From positions 62,001-126,000 of the forward strand of contig NZ_JAJFAV010000002.1 of assembly GCF_020711235.1 (NCBI RefSeq): a stretch of 64,000 nt of DNA. Reading direction: 5' to 3'. The stretch comes from Hymenobacter sp. 15J16-1T3B (GTDB lineage: Bacteria; Bacteroidota; Bacteroidia; Cytophagales; Hymenobacteraceae). The position numbers were made by a program, and so were the translations under genes. Shown here piece after piece: positions 15,838 through 23,765 of this stretch. The notes under the pieces are model-generated. The model searched no databases. It saw only the letters and a program-made list of their open reading frames with translations, and was not told where the DNA came from. Position 1 is the stretch's first letter; each line of letters opens with the position of its first letter.

Positions 15838-17403
15838 ATGTCCCGATTTCCGCTTCTCTGCCTGTTGCTGCTACTGACCGCCCGCGCCGCCTGCGCGCAG
15901 ACTTCCCCGCGCCAGCTTTACCCGGCGCTGTTTGAGGCCGTGCAGCTCGGGCGCGTGTTTGCCGATGGCAAAACCTTCGTGGACGCCCGGGCCCGCCGCA
16001 ACCCGGCCGAGCTGGAGCGGCTGTACCTGCAGCAGCGCCAACAGCCGGGCTTCGACCTGAAGCGCTTCGTGGAGGCCAACTTCGAGCTGCCGGCGGCGGC
16101 CACGGCCGGCTACCGCAGCCACCCCGCCGCCGGCCTGCGCCACCACCTTGACACGCTCTGGACGGTGCTTACGCGCCAGCCCCAGGATTCGGTGGGCCGC
16201 TACAGCTCGCTGCTGCCGCTGCCGCGGCCCTACGTGGTGCCCGGCGGCCGCTTTCGGGAGGTGTACTACTGGGATTCGTACTTCACCATGCTGGGCCTGC
16301 GCGAAAGCGGCCGCGTGGACCTGATTCGCGGCATGGTCGACAACTTCGCCAGCCTCATCGACCGGCAGGGCTTCATCCCGAACGGCAACCGCACCTACTA
16401 CCTCACCCGCTCGCAGCCGCCGTTTTTCAGTCAGATGGTGGAGCTGCTGACCCAGGCCCAGGGCGACTCGGTGCGCCGCCGCTACCAGCCCCGGCTGCTG
16501 CGCGAGTACCAGTACTGGATGGCCGGCGCCGACTCGCTCCGGCCCGGCGAGGCCCGCCGCTGTGCCGTGCGCCTGCCCGGCGGCGAGGTGCTCAACCGCT
16601 ACTGGGACGCCGGCGACTACGCCCGCGAGGAATCTTACGCCGAGGACGTGGCCACCGCCAAGCAAAGCCCGCAGGCGCCGCCGGTGTTTTACCGGCACGT
16701 GCGCGCCGCCGCTGCCTCGGGCTGGGATTTCAGCACCCGCTGGTTCGGGGCGGCGGGCACGTTGGCCAGCATCCGCACCACCGAGCTGCTGCCCGTCGAC
16801 CTGAACTGCCTGCTCTACGGGCTGGAGCAGACGCTGGCCCGCGGGTACCGGCAGCAGGGCAACGCCGCCCAGGCCCACGCCTTCGAGCAGCGGGCCGCGG
16901 CGCGCAAACAAGCCCTGCTGCGCTACTGCTGGGACGCCCGGCAGCAGTGGTTTGTCGACTACGACCTCGCGGCCCGGCAGCCGGCCAGGGTGCGCACCCT
17001 GGCCGCGGCCTTTCCCTTGTATTTCGGGCTGGCCACCAAGGCGCAGGCGCAGCTCGTAGCCGCTGGCCTGCAGCGCGACTTCCTGAAACCCGGCGGGCTA
17101 GTGACGACGCTCACCCGCAGCGGGCAGCAGTGGGACGCGCCCAACGGTTGGGCCCCGCTGCAGTACGTGGCCATCGAGGGGCTGGAGCGGTACGGGCAGC
17201 AGCCGCTGGCGCGCACCGTGGCCGAGCGGTGGGTGGCGCTGAACGTGCGCGTGTTCGGGCAGACGGGCAAGCTGCTGGAGAAGTACAACGTGGAAGACAC
17301 CACGCTGCTGGCGGGCGGCGGCGAGTACCCCACCCAGGACGGCTTCGGCTGGACCAACGGCGTGCTGCTGGCCCTGATGCGGCAGTACCAGCTCCGGCCC
17401 TGA
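15838..17403 (+). CDS. treA: Periplasmic alpha,alpha-trehalase (GH37)
   Basis: A 521-residue inverting trehalase that splits trehalose into two glucose units. A signal peptide (SRFPLLCLLLLLTARAACA) indicates export to the periplasm. Family signature 1, PGGRFREVYYWDSYF, and signature 2, QWDAPNGWAPLQ, are intact. The general acid lies in ASGWDFSTRWF and the general base in GGGEYPTQDGFGWTNGV near the C-terminus, by analogy with E. coli TreA. Length agrees with the family (about 520-565). It ends 10 bp before the stop of the convergent gene at 17414, leaving no room for a separate terminator. Confidence 0.93.
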   Translation: MSRFPLLCLLLLLTARAACAQTSPRQLYPALFEAVQLGRVFADGKTFVDARARRNPAELERLYLQQRQQPGFDLKRFVEANFELPAAATAGYRSHPAAGLRHHLDTLWTVLTRQPQDSVGRYSSLLPLPRPYVVPGGRFREVYYWDSYFTMLGLRESGRVDLIRGMVDNFASLIDRQGFIPNGNRTYYLTRSQPPFFSQMVELLTQAQGDSVRRRYQPRLLREYQYWMAGADSLRPGEARRCAVRLPGGEVLNRYWDAGDYAREESYAEDVATAKQSPQAPPVFYRHVRAAAASGWDFSTRWFGAAGTLASIRTTELLPVDLNCLLYGLEQTLARGYRQQGNAAQAHAFEQRAAARKQALLRYCWDARQQWFVDYDLAARQPARVRTLAAAFPLYFGLATKAQAQLVAAGLQRDFLKPGGLVTTLTRSGQQWDAPNGWAPLQYVAIEGLERYGQQPLARTVAERWVALNVRVFGQTGKLLEKYNVEDTTLLAGGGEYPTQDGFGWTNGVLLALMRQYQLRP

Positions 17404-17413
17404 GCGGCTGGCG

Positions 17414-19012
17414 TTACTTCGGCCGCTTGAGGGGCGGCGCCGGGGCCGGGGGCGGCGGCAGGGCCCGCCCGAGTTCCTGGCGCGTGGTGGCCGGCCGCTG
17501 CGGGCCCAGCGGAAAGCGCACATCGGCGAAGCGGCTGCTGACCTGACCCCGGTCGTCCGTGGCATCGGCGCGGTTGGCCACCAGCTGCCAGCTGAAGGCC
17601 ACGTTGGAGCGGCCGCCGGCCAGCTCCACCACGTCGAAGCCCTCCACCGACTTGTTGGTCACGTACACGCCCCGGCAGTCCCCTTCGAGCTGCAGGAACA
17701 CCCGCAGCGGGTGCTGTTCCGACACGGCCACGTTGCGGGCCAGCACCGGGTCGAGCGTGACGTGGGCGCGGCCGTTCTGCAACTGGGCGTGGCCGAAGTC
17801 CTGAAACAGGACCTCCGGCGCCTCCGGGCAGTACATCACCCGGTTCTGGCCCTGCGCGTCGGGCACCATGGTGCTCTTGGCGCCGCCTGAGAGAATGGCG
17901 TAATCGGTGCCGCCGGAGCGGCCGCCCACGTAGGCGTAGCCGTTGGGGCTGACCTGGTAATCGAAGTAGCCGCCCCACCGGTCGTTGACGAGTGGGCTGG
18001 CCGAGGCGTAGCCGACGGTGCCGAAGGTTTGGCCCTGGCCTACCACCCCGGCCCCGAGGCCGGGGTTGGTGAACGTGACGATGTTGTTGCCGGTGCCCAC
18101 CAGGCCGATGCCGTTGTTGGCGTTGGTGCCCAGGCCGAAAGCGCCCACGCTGGTGCCGTTGGCCGCCAGCCCCGAGCCCTGGGCCAGCACCGTGCCCGCC
18201 ACGATGTTATTGCCCAGCGCCAGCATGCCGGTGCCGGTGTTGTGTTGGTTGAAGCCGCGGACGCCGGTTACCAGGGCGCCGTTGGTGGCCCCGTTGATGC
18301 CGATGCCGCCCGTCGACAGCCCGCCCACGCCGATGCCGGCCACCTGGTTGTAGCCGAACACCCCGTAGCCGTTGACGTTGCTGTTGACGCCGTACACGCC
18401 GGTGCCGGTGCTGGTGTTGGTGCCCACCACGCCTTGGCCGGTGCCAGTATTTTCGCCGTAGAAGCCGGCGAAGGAGCCGCTGCTGTAGCCGTTGATGGGA
18501 AAGTCGTGGACGTTGGCGGTGCTGTTGAGGGCGCCGGCGGTGCCCGAGCCGTACACGGCAAACAGGTCGCCGGTTTGGGCCGAGGCGCGGTTCACCGTGA
18601 TGCGCCCGTCGGTGAGCAGGCGCAGCCGCTCGTTGGCAGCGGCACTGCCGTTGGTTTTCAGCACCAGCGGCTGGGCGTCGGTGGTGCCCACGAAGTTGGT
18701 GCCCGCCGCGGTGCCCGTGTTGCCGGTAGTGGCCCAGTCGCCGCCCACAGTGCTGAGCTGCGTCCAGGCCGAGCCGGTGTAGTAATAGTAGCCGGCCGGG
18801 GCGTTGGTTTGAAACACGAGCAGGCCTTGTACGGGGTTGGCAATGGCGCTGGCCGCGGCAACCCGCGGAGGCAGAAAGCCCTTGTCGGTGGCACGCACTT
18901 CCAGGGCCGCTGCGCCCGCCGGGGCGGTGGTGCCGATGCCCACGTTTTGGGCCGCAGCCGCGGTGGAGAGCAGTAAGGCGGCGAAAAGGGCAGAGGGGTA
19001 GCGGTTGGGCAT
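17414..19012 (-). CDS. Secreted glycine-rich repeat protein
   Basis: A 532-residue secreted protein. After a signal peptide (LFAALLLSTAAAAQ) comes NVGIGTTAPAGAAALEV, a start typical of Bacteroidota proteins resembling tail-fibre or S74-type shafts. A shaft-like region of short Gly/Asn/Thr repeats follows, roughly residues 180-330 (GVVGTNTSTGTGVYGVNS, GYGVFGYN, GIGVGGLS, GIGINGATN), consistent with a trimeric beta-helix. The C-terminal 170 residues (DYAILSGGAKSTMVPDAQG, VMYCPEAPEVLFQDFG, HPLRVFLQLEGDCRGVYV) form a compact conserved-looking domain. It ends with a Pro-rich tail, PPPPAPAPPLKRPK. There is no T9SS sorting domain or chaperone-peptidase motif. Probably a surface or matrix fibre; function unknown. 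Confidence 0.7.
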   Translation of the reverse strand: MPNRYPSALFAALLLSTAAAAQNVGIGTTAPAGAAALEVRATDKGFLPPRVAAASAIANPVQGLLVFQTNAPAGYYYYTGSAWTQLSTVGGDWATTGNTGTAAGTNFVGTTDAQPLVLKTNGSAAANERLRLLTDGRITVNRASAQTGDLFAVYGSGTAGALNSTANVHDFPINGYSSGSFAGFYGENTGTGQGVVGTNTSTGTGVYGVNSNVNGYGVFGYNQVAGIGVGGLSTGGIGINGATNGALVTGVRGFNQHNTGTGMLALGNNIVAGTVLAQGSGLAANGTSVGAFGLGTNANNGIGLVGTGNNIVTFTNPGLGAGVVGQGQTFGTVGYASASPLVNDRWGGYFDYQVSPNGYAYVGGRSGGTDYAILSGGAKSTMVPDAQGQNRVMYCPEAPEVLFQDFGHAQLQNGRAHVTLDPVLARNVAVSEQHPLRVFLQLEGDCRGVYVTNKSVEGFDVVELAGGRSNVAFSWQLVANRADATDDRGQVSSRFADVRFPLGPQRPATTRQELGRALPPPPAPAPPLKRPK

Positions 19013-19143
19013 TGCGGGGTGTGTTGGGTGAGCGTGGAGCGCCGGTGAAATTCTGAAAACCCTGAATATTAGCCAAATCTTATAATGGCTGGGGCAGCTA
19101 TACGCCCGCCCGGGTGCCCGCTACTCAGCCCGCCCCGCAAACA

Positions 19144-19178
19144 CAACGCCCCGGCTGCGGGCGGCAACCGGGGCGTTG
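19144..19178 (-). terminator. Terminator after the M61 peptidase gene
   Basis: An 11-bp outer stem (CAACGCCCCGG/CCGGGGCGTTG) with a 13-nt loop. The minus-strand continuation TGTTTGCGG is moderately T-rich. It lies 26 bp past the stop. Confidence 0.7.
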
Positions 19179-19204
19179 GATAGCGTGTCGGGCCGGACGG
19201 CCGC

Positions 19205-21010
19205 TTACAGGTTCTTCAGCCAGGCTTGGCGCAGGGCCAGCTGCTGGGGCGTGGCCTGCGGGTCGACGGCGAAGTAGAAGCGCTTGGTCTCGTCGCGCTC
19301 CACCGTGCGGCAGCGCACTTTCTTTTCCTTGCCCTCGTGGCCGATGGTCAGCTCCACTTCCTGGCCGGGCTGGCCACTTTGCATGGCCATGATGGTCTGG
19401 CGGAAGGTTTCGAGGGTGATGGGCGCGCCGTTGTAAGCCACGAACTGGTCGCCGACGGCCACCCCGCAGGCCTGCAGCGTGGGGCTAACCTGGGCAAACG
19501 CCAGCCCGCCGTTCTTCGGGGCGTAGCCGTTGATGCCGAGGGAGCCGAACTTGCGGCCGGTGCGGTACACGGGCGAGTAGCTGATGCCCACCTTTGCGTA
19601 GTACTCCTGCAGGGGCAGGGGCTCGGCGTTTTCCACGTAGCGGCGGAAAAAGTCGCGGATTTCGGGGTAGGTCTGCTTGGTGAAATCGTCGAAGAAGTTC
19701 TGCTCACTCACCGGCTTGCTCGGGCCGTACTGGTTGGCCAGCTCCAGCAGCACCTCGCGCAGCCCGCGCTTGCCGCCCGACAGCTCCAGCAGGCGCAAAT
19801 CGAGCAGGGCGGCCGTCATGGCCCCGCGCTGGTAAATGTTGCCGTACTGCTGCTGGCCCTCGTCGGAGAAGGAGTTCAGGCCCAGCTTTTTCAGCGAGTA
19901 GGTGGTATCGGCGCGCAGGTGGTCGTAGGCTACTTTTTCCTGCAGCGTCTTCAGGTAGTCATCCAGCGAAATCAGCCCGCCGCGCAGCTGCATCATGTGG
20001 GCGGCCCACTCGGTGGTGCCCTCGTACAGCCACAGGTGCTGCGAGCCGGTGGGCTGCACGAAGTTGAAGTGCTCGATGATTTCGGAGTGAATGTTCAGCG
20101 GCGTCACGATGTGGAAAAACTCGTGCGCGGCCATGTCGGTGATGCTCTGGGCGTATTCGGGCGTGAGCGGCTGCTCCTTCAGCGTGTACTCCGAGCTGTA
20201 GGAATGCTCCCAAGCGCCCTGGCTCTGGTCCTCGAAGTGGTAGAGGAAGGCGTAGCGCTTCACCGGCAGCTGCACCAGAAAGCTCTGGGCGGCGCCCAGC
20301 ATCTTCTGCATGGCCCCCAGCAGCGGCTCGGCCTTGATCTGGTCGGTTTTGGAGTAGCAGTACAGGGCCACTTCCGCGTCGCCGAGCTTGGTGGTGGCCT
20401 GCGTGAGGCGGCCGAGCAAAATGGGCGAGTCCACGGCCTGGTCGTAGTCCTTGGCGTGGTAGTAGCCCTGGGCGTCGGGGGTGAGGGCCGAGCCGGCCTG
20501 CCAGCCGCTGGGATAGTTGATTTTCAGGCGCAGCGGCTGATTCTGCATGCCCTGCGGGTAGCCCAGAATGGTCTGCCCGTTGAGCAGGGCGTGGTCGGCT
20601 TCGAGCGAAGAACCGCACATGCGGTAGATGTTGTGCTCCTTCACCGGCGTATCCCAGGTTTCGGCAATGGTATAGCGGATTTCGCGGGTTTTGTCGGGCT
20701 GGGCCAGCTGCCACTGGTTGGTGCCGATTTGCTTGCTCTCCAGCGGCTTGCCCTTGGCGTCGAAGGCCTGGAAATTGCGCACGTAGCGGCCCATGTCCAT
20801 CACCTGGTAGGTGCCGGGCGCGGTGGAGGCAAACTGGTAGATGGCCTGGTCTTTCTTGAGCTTGGGCAGCTGCAGGGCCACCTGAAACTCGTCGGTGGAC
20901 TTGGCCGGGTCGATGGTGACCGTGTACGTCAGCTCCTTCGGGGCGGCCTGGGCCGCGAGGCCGGTGGAAAGCAAAGTGGCCAGCAGGCCGGCGCGCAGCG
21001 CGTGTTGCAT
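19205..21010 (-). CDS. M61 family metallopeptidase with C-terminal PDZ domain
   Basis: A 601-residue zinc aminopeptidase of the M61 (glycyl aminopeptidase) family. A signal peptide (ALRAGLLATLLSTGLAAQAA) is followed by the N-terminal beta domain. The catalytic gluzincin core has the zinc motif HEFFH and a downstream third ligand in YEGTTEW. The last 110 residues are a PDZ domain (GLAFAQVSPTLQACGVAVGDQFVAYNGAP). This organisation is typical. It probably trims glycine- or alanine-rich peptides in the periplasm. The ATG at 21010 is chosen because the signal peptide starts there; an upstream in-frame ATG would add 36 residues with no sense. Confidence 0.92.
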   Translation of the reverse strand: MQHALRAGLLATLLSTGLAAQAAPKELTYTVTIDPAKSTDEFQVALQLPKLKKDQAIYQFASTAPGTYQVMDMGRYVRNFQAFDAKGKPLESKQIGTNQWQLAQPDKTREIRYTIAETWDTPVKEHNIYRMCGSSLEADHALLNGQTILGYPQGMQNQPLRLKINYPSGWQAGSALTPDAQGYYHAKDYDQAVDSPILLGRLTQATTKLGDAEVALYCYSKTDQIKAEPLLGAMQKMLGAAQSFLVQLPVKRYAFLYHFEDQSQGAWEHSYSSEYTLKEQPLTPEYAQSITDMAAHEFFHIVTPLNIHSEIIEHFNFVQPTGSQHLWLYEGTTEWAAHMMQLRGGLISLDDYLKTLQEKVAYDHLRADTTYSLKKLGLNSFSDEGQQQYGNIYQRGAMTAALLDLRLLELSGGKRGLREVLLELANQYGPSKPVSEQNFFDDFTKQTYPEIRDFFRRYVENAEPLPLQEYYAKVGISYSPVYRTGRKFGSLGINGYAPKNGGLAFAQVSPTLQACGVAVGDQFVAYNGAPITLETFRQTIMAMQSGQPGQEVELTIGHEGKEKKVRCRTVERDETKRFYFAVDPQATPQQLALRQAWLKNL

Positions 21011-21140
21011 GAGCAGGGGAGAATGGGAAACGGGTGCAAGGATGCAAATTCGGCGGCAATGTTGCGCCGCCGGGCAGTGGCAGACGAAACGGCTAGCTTC
21101 GCCGTTTCCTAACTCCATTCGTTCTTATTCCATTCCGCCG

Positions 21141-23366
21141 ATGCTTAAATCTACCTTCCTGCTGCTGGCCTTGCTCGGCCCGGCGGCCGCGGCCCGCGCC
21201 CAGCTGGCGGCCGCCCTGAGCATGGAGCAACGCGACCGGCGCAACGGCGAAGCCCTGGGCTGGACGCCGGTGGGCGGCTTGGCCTACTCCGCCGCCCTCG
21301 ACTCGGTGGTGCGCCACGCCGGCCGCTACGCCCAGCGCCTCTCGGCCGGTCCCGAGGCCCGCGAGTTCGGCGCCCGCGCCTACCGCGTGCCCGTCCACGT
21401 CGGCGGCAAGCAGGTCACGCTGACCGGCTACCTGCGCCTGGCCGAGGTGCGCGACGCGGCCGGCCTCTGGTTGCGCGTCAACGGCCCCGACGGCCAGCTG
21501 CTGGCCTTCGACAACATGCACCAGCAGCAGCTGCGCGGCACCCGCGACTGGCAGCAGTTCAGCATCACCCTGCCGCTGGCGCCGGAAGCCCGGGAGCTGC
21601 AGCTCGGCGGCATCCTCAGCGGCCCCGGCACCGTCTGGTTCGATGACTTGCGGCTGAGCATCGACGGCCGGGAACTGACGCAGGAAATGCTCCAGCCCCG
21701 GAGCTTCCCTGCTGACCACGACACGGCCTTTGTGCAGGGCTCCGGGCTGACCACGCTGCCCCCGCTCAGCCCGCGCCAGATCGAAAACCTGGCGGTGCTG
21801 GGCCGGGTGTGGGGCTTCGCCAAGTACCACCACCCCGCGGTGGCCGCCGGGCAGCACAACCTCGACGCGGCCCTGTTTCGCCTGCTGCCCCGGGTGCTCA
21901 AGGCCCGCTCCGCGGCCGCGCGCAGCCGCGTGCTCAGCGCCTGGCTGACCTCGCTGGGGCCGGTGCCCGCCTGCGCCGCGCCCTGCGCCGAGCCCGCCGC
22001 CCAGGTGCGCCTGCCCGCCGACCTGGCTTGGCTCGACGACGCCAAGCAGCTCAGCCCGGCCCTGCGCCGGCAGCTGCACGCCCTGCGCGCCGTGCGCTAC
22101 ACCGGCCCGCACTATTACGTCCGTTTCGCGGCCAACGTGGGCAACCCCGTCTTCGAGCACGAAGACGCCTATGGGTACCTCGGCACGCCCGACGCGGGCT
22201 ACCGCCTGCTGGCGCTGTTTCGCTACTGGAACATCATCGAGTACTACTTTCCTTACCGCTACGCCATCGGCGAGGACTGGCAGCGCGTGCTGCCCGAGTT
22301 TGTGCCCAAGCTGGCCGCCGCCGCCGATCCGCTGGCCTACCGCCTGGCTGTGCTGGAGCTCATCGGCCGCATCCACGACACCCACGCCTCGCTGCTCGGC
22401 AATGACCCGGTACTGGCCGACTACCACGGCAAGCTCTACGCCCCGGTACGCGTGAGTTTTGCCGAGGAGCAGGCCGTGGTGACGGGCTACCTCAGCCCCG
22501 AGCACGGCCCCACTTCCGGTCTGCAGCGCGGCGACGTTATCGAGGCCGTCGACGGGGTGCCGGTGGCCACGCTGCTGGCCCAGCGCCGCCCGCTGGCGCC
22601 GGCCTCCAACGACGCGGCCCAGCTGCGCAACTTGGCCCCCAACCTGTTGCGCGGGCACGCGGCCACGGTGCAGCTGCAGGTGCGGCGCGCCGGGCAGCCC
22701 CTGACGCTGGCGGTGCCGCGCTACCCCGCCAGCGAGCTGAACCTGAAACCCGAAGTGCCCAACCCCTGGGAGCCCTACCGCACGCTGCGGCCGGGCGTGG
22801 GCTACGTGTCCTTGAACAACCTGGCCAAAGGGCAAATCGAAGGCGTGATGCTGGAGGCCCGCAGCACCCGCGGCTTGGTCATTGACGCGCGCAACTACCC
22901 CTCGGAGTTCAGCCTGTTTTCGCTGGTGCCCTACCTGCTGCCGCAAGCCCAACCCTTCGTGAAATTCAGCGCTGGGGCACCCGGTCGGCCCGGCACTTTC
23001 GAGTGGACGGAACCGCTGAGCATGCCCGCGGGCCGCAAGACGGCTTACCCGGGCAAGGTGGTTATCCTCGTCAACGAGCAGACGCAGAGCATGGCCGAGT
23101 ACTACGCCATGGCCCTGCGCACTGCCCCGCGCGCCACCGTGCTCGGCAGCACCACCGCCGGCGCCGACGGCAACGTGTCGCCCTTCGACCTGCCCGGCGG
23201 CCTGTCCACCCGCATCAGCGGCATCGGCGTGTACTACCCCGACGGCCGCGAAACCCAGCGCATCGGCATTGTGCCCGACGTGGAAGTCAAGCCCACCATC
23301 GAGGGCATCCGCGAAGGGCGCGACGAAGTGCTGGACCGCGCTGTGGCATTGATTGAAACCAACTGA
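21141..23366 (+). CDS. S41 family peptidase, large form
   Basis: A 741-residue exported protein with signal peptide KSTFLLLALLGPAAAARAQ. The first 200 residues are a beta-rich domain (RVPVHVGGKQVTLTGYLRL, GPGTVWFDDLRLSIDG). A helical region then leads to a PDZ-like segment (PTSGLQRGDVIEAVDGVPV) and the C-terminal S41 protease fold. The nucleophile serine is expected in NEQTQSMAEYYAMAL, followed by GSTTAGADGNVSPFDLPGG; the end, RIGIVPDVEV, is a standard S41 segment. The substrate is unknown; it is distinct from the CtpA-like protease at 48324. The ATG at 21141 is the one directly before the signal peptide. It is divergent from the M61 gene. Confidence 0.88.
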   Translation: MLKSTFLLLALLGPAAAARAQLAAALSMEQRDRRNGEALGWTPVGGLAYSAALDSVVRHAGRYAQRLSAGPEAREFGARAYRVPVHVGGKQVTLTGYLRLAEVRDAAGLWLRVNGPDGQLLAFDNMHQQQLRGTRDWQQFSITLPLAPEARELQLGGILSGPGTVWFDDLRLSIDGRELTQEMLQPRSFPADHDTAFVQGSGLTTLPPLSPRQIENLAVLGRVWGFAKYHHPAVAAGQHNLDAALFRLLPRVLKARSAAARSRVLSAWLTSLGPVPACAAPCAEPAAQVRLPADLAWLDDAKQLSPALRRQLHALRAVRYTGPHYYVRFAANVGNPVFEHEDAYGYLGTPDAGYRLLALFRYWNIIEYYFPYRYAIGEDWQRVLPEFVPKLAAAADPLAYRLAVLELIGRIHDTHASLLGNDPVLADYHGKLYAPVRVSFAEEQAVVTGYLSPEHGPTSGLQRGDVIEAVDGVPVATLLAQRRPLAPASNDAAQLRNLAPNLLRGHAATVQLQVRRAGQPLTLAVPRYPASELNLKPEVPNPWEPYRTLRPGVGYVSLNNLAKGQIEGVMLEARSTRGLVIDARNYPSEFSLFSLVPYLLPQAQPFVKFSAGAPGRPGTFEWTEPLSMPAGRKTAYPGKVVILVNEQTQSMAEYYAMALRTAPRATVLGSTTAGADGNVSPFDLPGGLSTRISGIGVYYPDGRETQRIGIVPDVEVKPTIEGIREGRDEVLDRAVALIETN

Positions 23367-23394
23367 TGCAGGCCTGGTAGCAGCTGCATTCCCG

Positions 23395-23422
23395 AGCCCC
23401 GGCTGCACCAGTCGGGGCTTTT
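23395..23422 (+). terminator. Terminator after the large S41 gene
   Basis: A 10-bp stem AGCCCCGGCT/AGTCGGGGCT with one G-T pair, a 5-nt loop and TTTT on the plus strand, 28 bp past the stop. Confidence 0.78.
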
Positions 23423-23765
23423 AGCTCGAAGTTACCCGGCGCTGTAGGGGGCTTGCTAGCAGGCAGTGCTGAGTAATCCACATTTTGTAATTATTAAGAG
23501 TTAACGGTTTTTGTAGGCGGGGAGAGGCGTAAAGGGAGAGTGCAAAAATCAAGCACAAGCATCTTGCGTGTTTTGGATGCTGCAAGGATAGGGATAGGTG
23601 TATAACTTTAGCAATAAAATTAACGAATAGTGCGGGAAAATGCGCCTGTAATATGACTTACGCAAGAAAGGTGTAGGACGAGCTATTGCGCTTCGGATAG
23701 GCGCCTGTCTACATTTCGGTGCAAATTTGATTTGCCCTCCCGCGCCACTTCTTTTCTGACTTGCT
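23423..23765. other. 343-bp AT-rich leader upstream of the lectin-like T9SS gene
   Basis: AT-rich from 23470 to 23640, unlike the surrounding genes. It contains TACATTTC at 23710-23717 (seven of eight bases of TAnnTTTG), 48 bp before the next start, and TAACTTTA at 23603-23610. These are promoter candidates only. Nothing coding is supported. Confidence 0.4.

Noticed and set aside
20895-21140. Upstream extension of the large S41 peptidase to a start at 20895
   Set aside because: It would overlap the divergent M61 gene and lacks a signal peptide at its start; the ATG at 21141 gives a clear signal peptide.
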